A stretch of 6,190 bases of DNA, taken from an uncultured Lachnospiraceae bacterium. GTDB taxonomy: Bacteria > Bacillota > Clostridia > Lachnospirales > Lachnospiraceae. A program made the translations under genes and the position numbers. The stretch spans positions 1-6,190 of the forward strand of contig CAUCOL010000120.1 of the NCBI GenBank assembly GCA_958444395.1, given 5' to 3'. Positions 5,520 through 6,190 of the stretch are shown one piece after another; within the stretch, counting starts at the first letter, position 1, and each line of letters begins with the position of its first letter. The notes beneath the pieces are model-generated. The model was not told where the DNA came from, made no database searches, and was given only the letters and a program-made list of their open reading frames with translations.

Positions 5520-5900
5520 CTACCAGAGGGGCAATCCCAGCGGGCAATGCGCATCGGCAGTGTACGCACGGGCTTCTACGTAGGCGCCGCATTTCCGGCA
5601 GGTACCCATGACGAGCCATTTGCAGTCCTTACAGATCGACAGCCGTTCTTCATAGAGAGGAGCGGCTGCCTTTTTATGCTCCGGGATCTGCTCCTGATAG
5701 GCAAGAATCTGACGATGCGCATCTTCGTCGGTCAGTTCCCGGATCAGACAGCGGACGCAGAAAGGCTTTTTGGAGCTGCCGGTGGCAGCAAGTTTCTTAC
5801 CAGTATCGAGAAGGTTCTTGTCGGTGTCGAGAAGGTTCTTGTCGGTGTCGAGAAGGTTCTTGCCGGTATCGGCAGTATTGTTATGTGTTTTAGGCGACAT
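5520..5900 (-). CDS. DUF6171-like cysteine-rich (putative zinc-binding) protein with repeat extension
   Basis: A 126-residue protein starting at the ATG at 5900. The C-terminal two thirds (about 46-120) resembles DUF6171 proteins of Clostridia, recognised from memory: C48-x2-C51 with LIRELTDED, LYEERLSIC, then C90-x2-C93, C101-x2-C104 and C119-P. The seven cysteines in paired CxxC knuckles suggest structural zinc binding; no enzyme activity is known to me. The N-terminal part (about 11-38) is unusual: four 7-residue repeats, DTGKNLL, DTDKNLL, DTDKNLL and DTGKKLA. The start overlaps the stop of the upstream arabinofuranosidase gene by 11 nt, and there is no clear ribosome site, so translational coupling is likely. 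In-frame ATGs further upstream lie inside the neighbour's coding sequence and have no ribosome site, so this start is preferred. The frame ends at TAG 5520-5522. Confidence 0.8.
   Translation of the reverse strand: MSPKTHNNTADTGKNLLDTDKNLLDTDKNLLDTGKKLAATGSSKKPFCVRCLIRELTDEDAHRQILAYQEQIPEHKKAAAPLYEERLSICKDCKWLVMGTCRKCGAYVEARAYTADAHCPLGLPLW
5787..5870 (-). repeat. Four tandem 21-bp repeats inside the DUF6171-like gene
   Basis: Units are at 5850-5870, 5829-5849, 5808-5828 and 5787-5807, in coding order. The two middle units are identical, the first differs at two positions and the last is more diverged. Each unit is 21 bp, so gain or loss of copies keeps the frame and changes only the length of the D-T-x-K-N-L-L extension. 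Confidence 0.95.
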
Positions 5901-6190
5901 AACAGTTGATCCGGCAGACACTGCAGGCTGGCAGTTCGACTGTCTGGGTGTTGCCGCTCCATTCTTCTTCTGATTCATAGGCACGTACATGATCCGGATC
6001 ATCAAAGGTATTATAGGCACGTACGTCCTCATCCAGCACGGCGATCACCGCTTTGCCGGCAAAGGAATATTTCCACGGAAGCTCCAGCTCGACATGGAGT
6101 GTATCGGTCAGAGAGGTATTTGCCAGGGTGATCGTCAATAGCTTGTTACCGTTCTGCTCGGTCAGTGAGACAGATTCGGATAATGCCGGG
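5890..6190 (-). CDS. Alpha-L-arabinofuranosidase-like GH51 enzyme, C-terminal end (5' end outside window)
   Basis: The last 99 codons of a gene entering from the right edge, open to the window end and stopping at TAA 5890-5892. The ATG-like start near 6138 (a TTG codon) is internal. The sequence fits the C-terminal beta-sandwich of GH51 arabinofuranosidases: LTITLANTSLTDTLHVEL, then a strand ending DVRAYNTFDDPDHV (family form is close to xxHNTFDxPxxV) and the final strand TVELPACSV. These enzymes release arabinofuranosyl residues from arabinoxylan or arabinan oligosaccharides, usually in the cytosol. The catalytic glutamates would lie in the upstream barrel outside the window, so activity cannot be confirmed. 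A 12-bp direct repeat (5977-5988 and 6013-6024) encodes VRAY twice. The gene overlaps the DUF6171-like gene by 11 nt. Confidence 0.75.
   Translation of the reverse strand, partial: PALSESVSLTEQNGNKLLTITLANTSLTDTLHVELELPWKYSFAGKAVIAVLDEDVRAYNTFDDPDHVRAYESEEEWSGNTQTVELPACSVCRINCYVA

Noticed and set aside
5511..5909. Plus-strand frame opposite the DUF6171-like gene with repeated VGVEKVL
   Set aside because: The repeats are simply the reverse complement of the 21-bp units; no ribosome site, no recognisable domain, and the minus-strand frame has conserved CxxC motifs.

Overview
The window looks like chromosomal DNA from a gut-type Lachnospiraceae or related Clostridia bacterium. The evidence is Firmicutes-style Shine-Dalgarno sites (AAAGGAG, GGAAGGAG), moderately low GC, lysine-rich secreted Ig-like proteins, an HrcA/CIRCE-controlled Hsp20 starting MLMPSIFG, and a DUF6171-like zinc-cysteine protein next to a GH51-type arabinofuranosidase. 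The species cannot be named from this sequence alone.

Layout. Positions 1-2957 hold a rightward three-gene block, probably one operon: the 3' end of a secreted Ig-like protein (1-496), an unrecognised five-helix membrane protein (547-1767), and a second secreted protein with a BIG2-like domain (1806-2957). It ends in a strong hairpin at 2966-3009. Positions 3039-3316 carry a leftward decayed gene remnant with an internal deletion and frame change. A third member of the secreted family lies on the minus strand (3393-4475). All three secreted proteins share a C-terminal module (DKKGNL near its start, a lysine-rich FxIKKKxLKxxxFDL near its end), so this is a local paralogue expansion.

Positions 4476-5039 are a divergent intergenic region. 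It contains a likely extended -10 promoter for the leftward secreted gene, a hairpin with a T-run, an inverted repeat, a perfect CIRCE operator (4846-4872) lying across the -35 box of a good sigma-A promoter (4859-4887), and a leader of about 146 nt with predicted secondary structure. These control hsp20 (5040-5468). HrcA control is clear from the sequence; an added RNA-level control is only a hypothesis.

Positions 5520-6190 run leftward and are more GC-rich: the last 99 codons of a GH51-type alpha-L-arabinofuranosidase, overlapping by 11 nt a DUF6171-like cysteine-rich protein. The latter has an unusual N-terminal extension made of four 21-bp (7-residue) tandem repeats. No tRNA, rRNA, CRISPR array or intact mobile element was seen.
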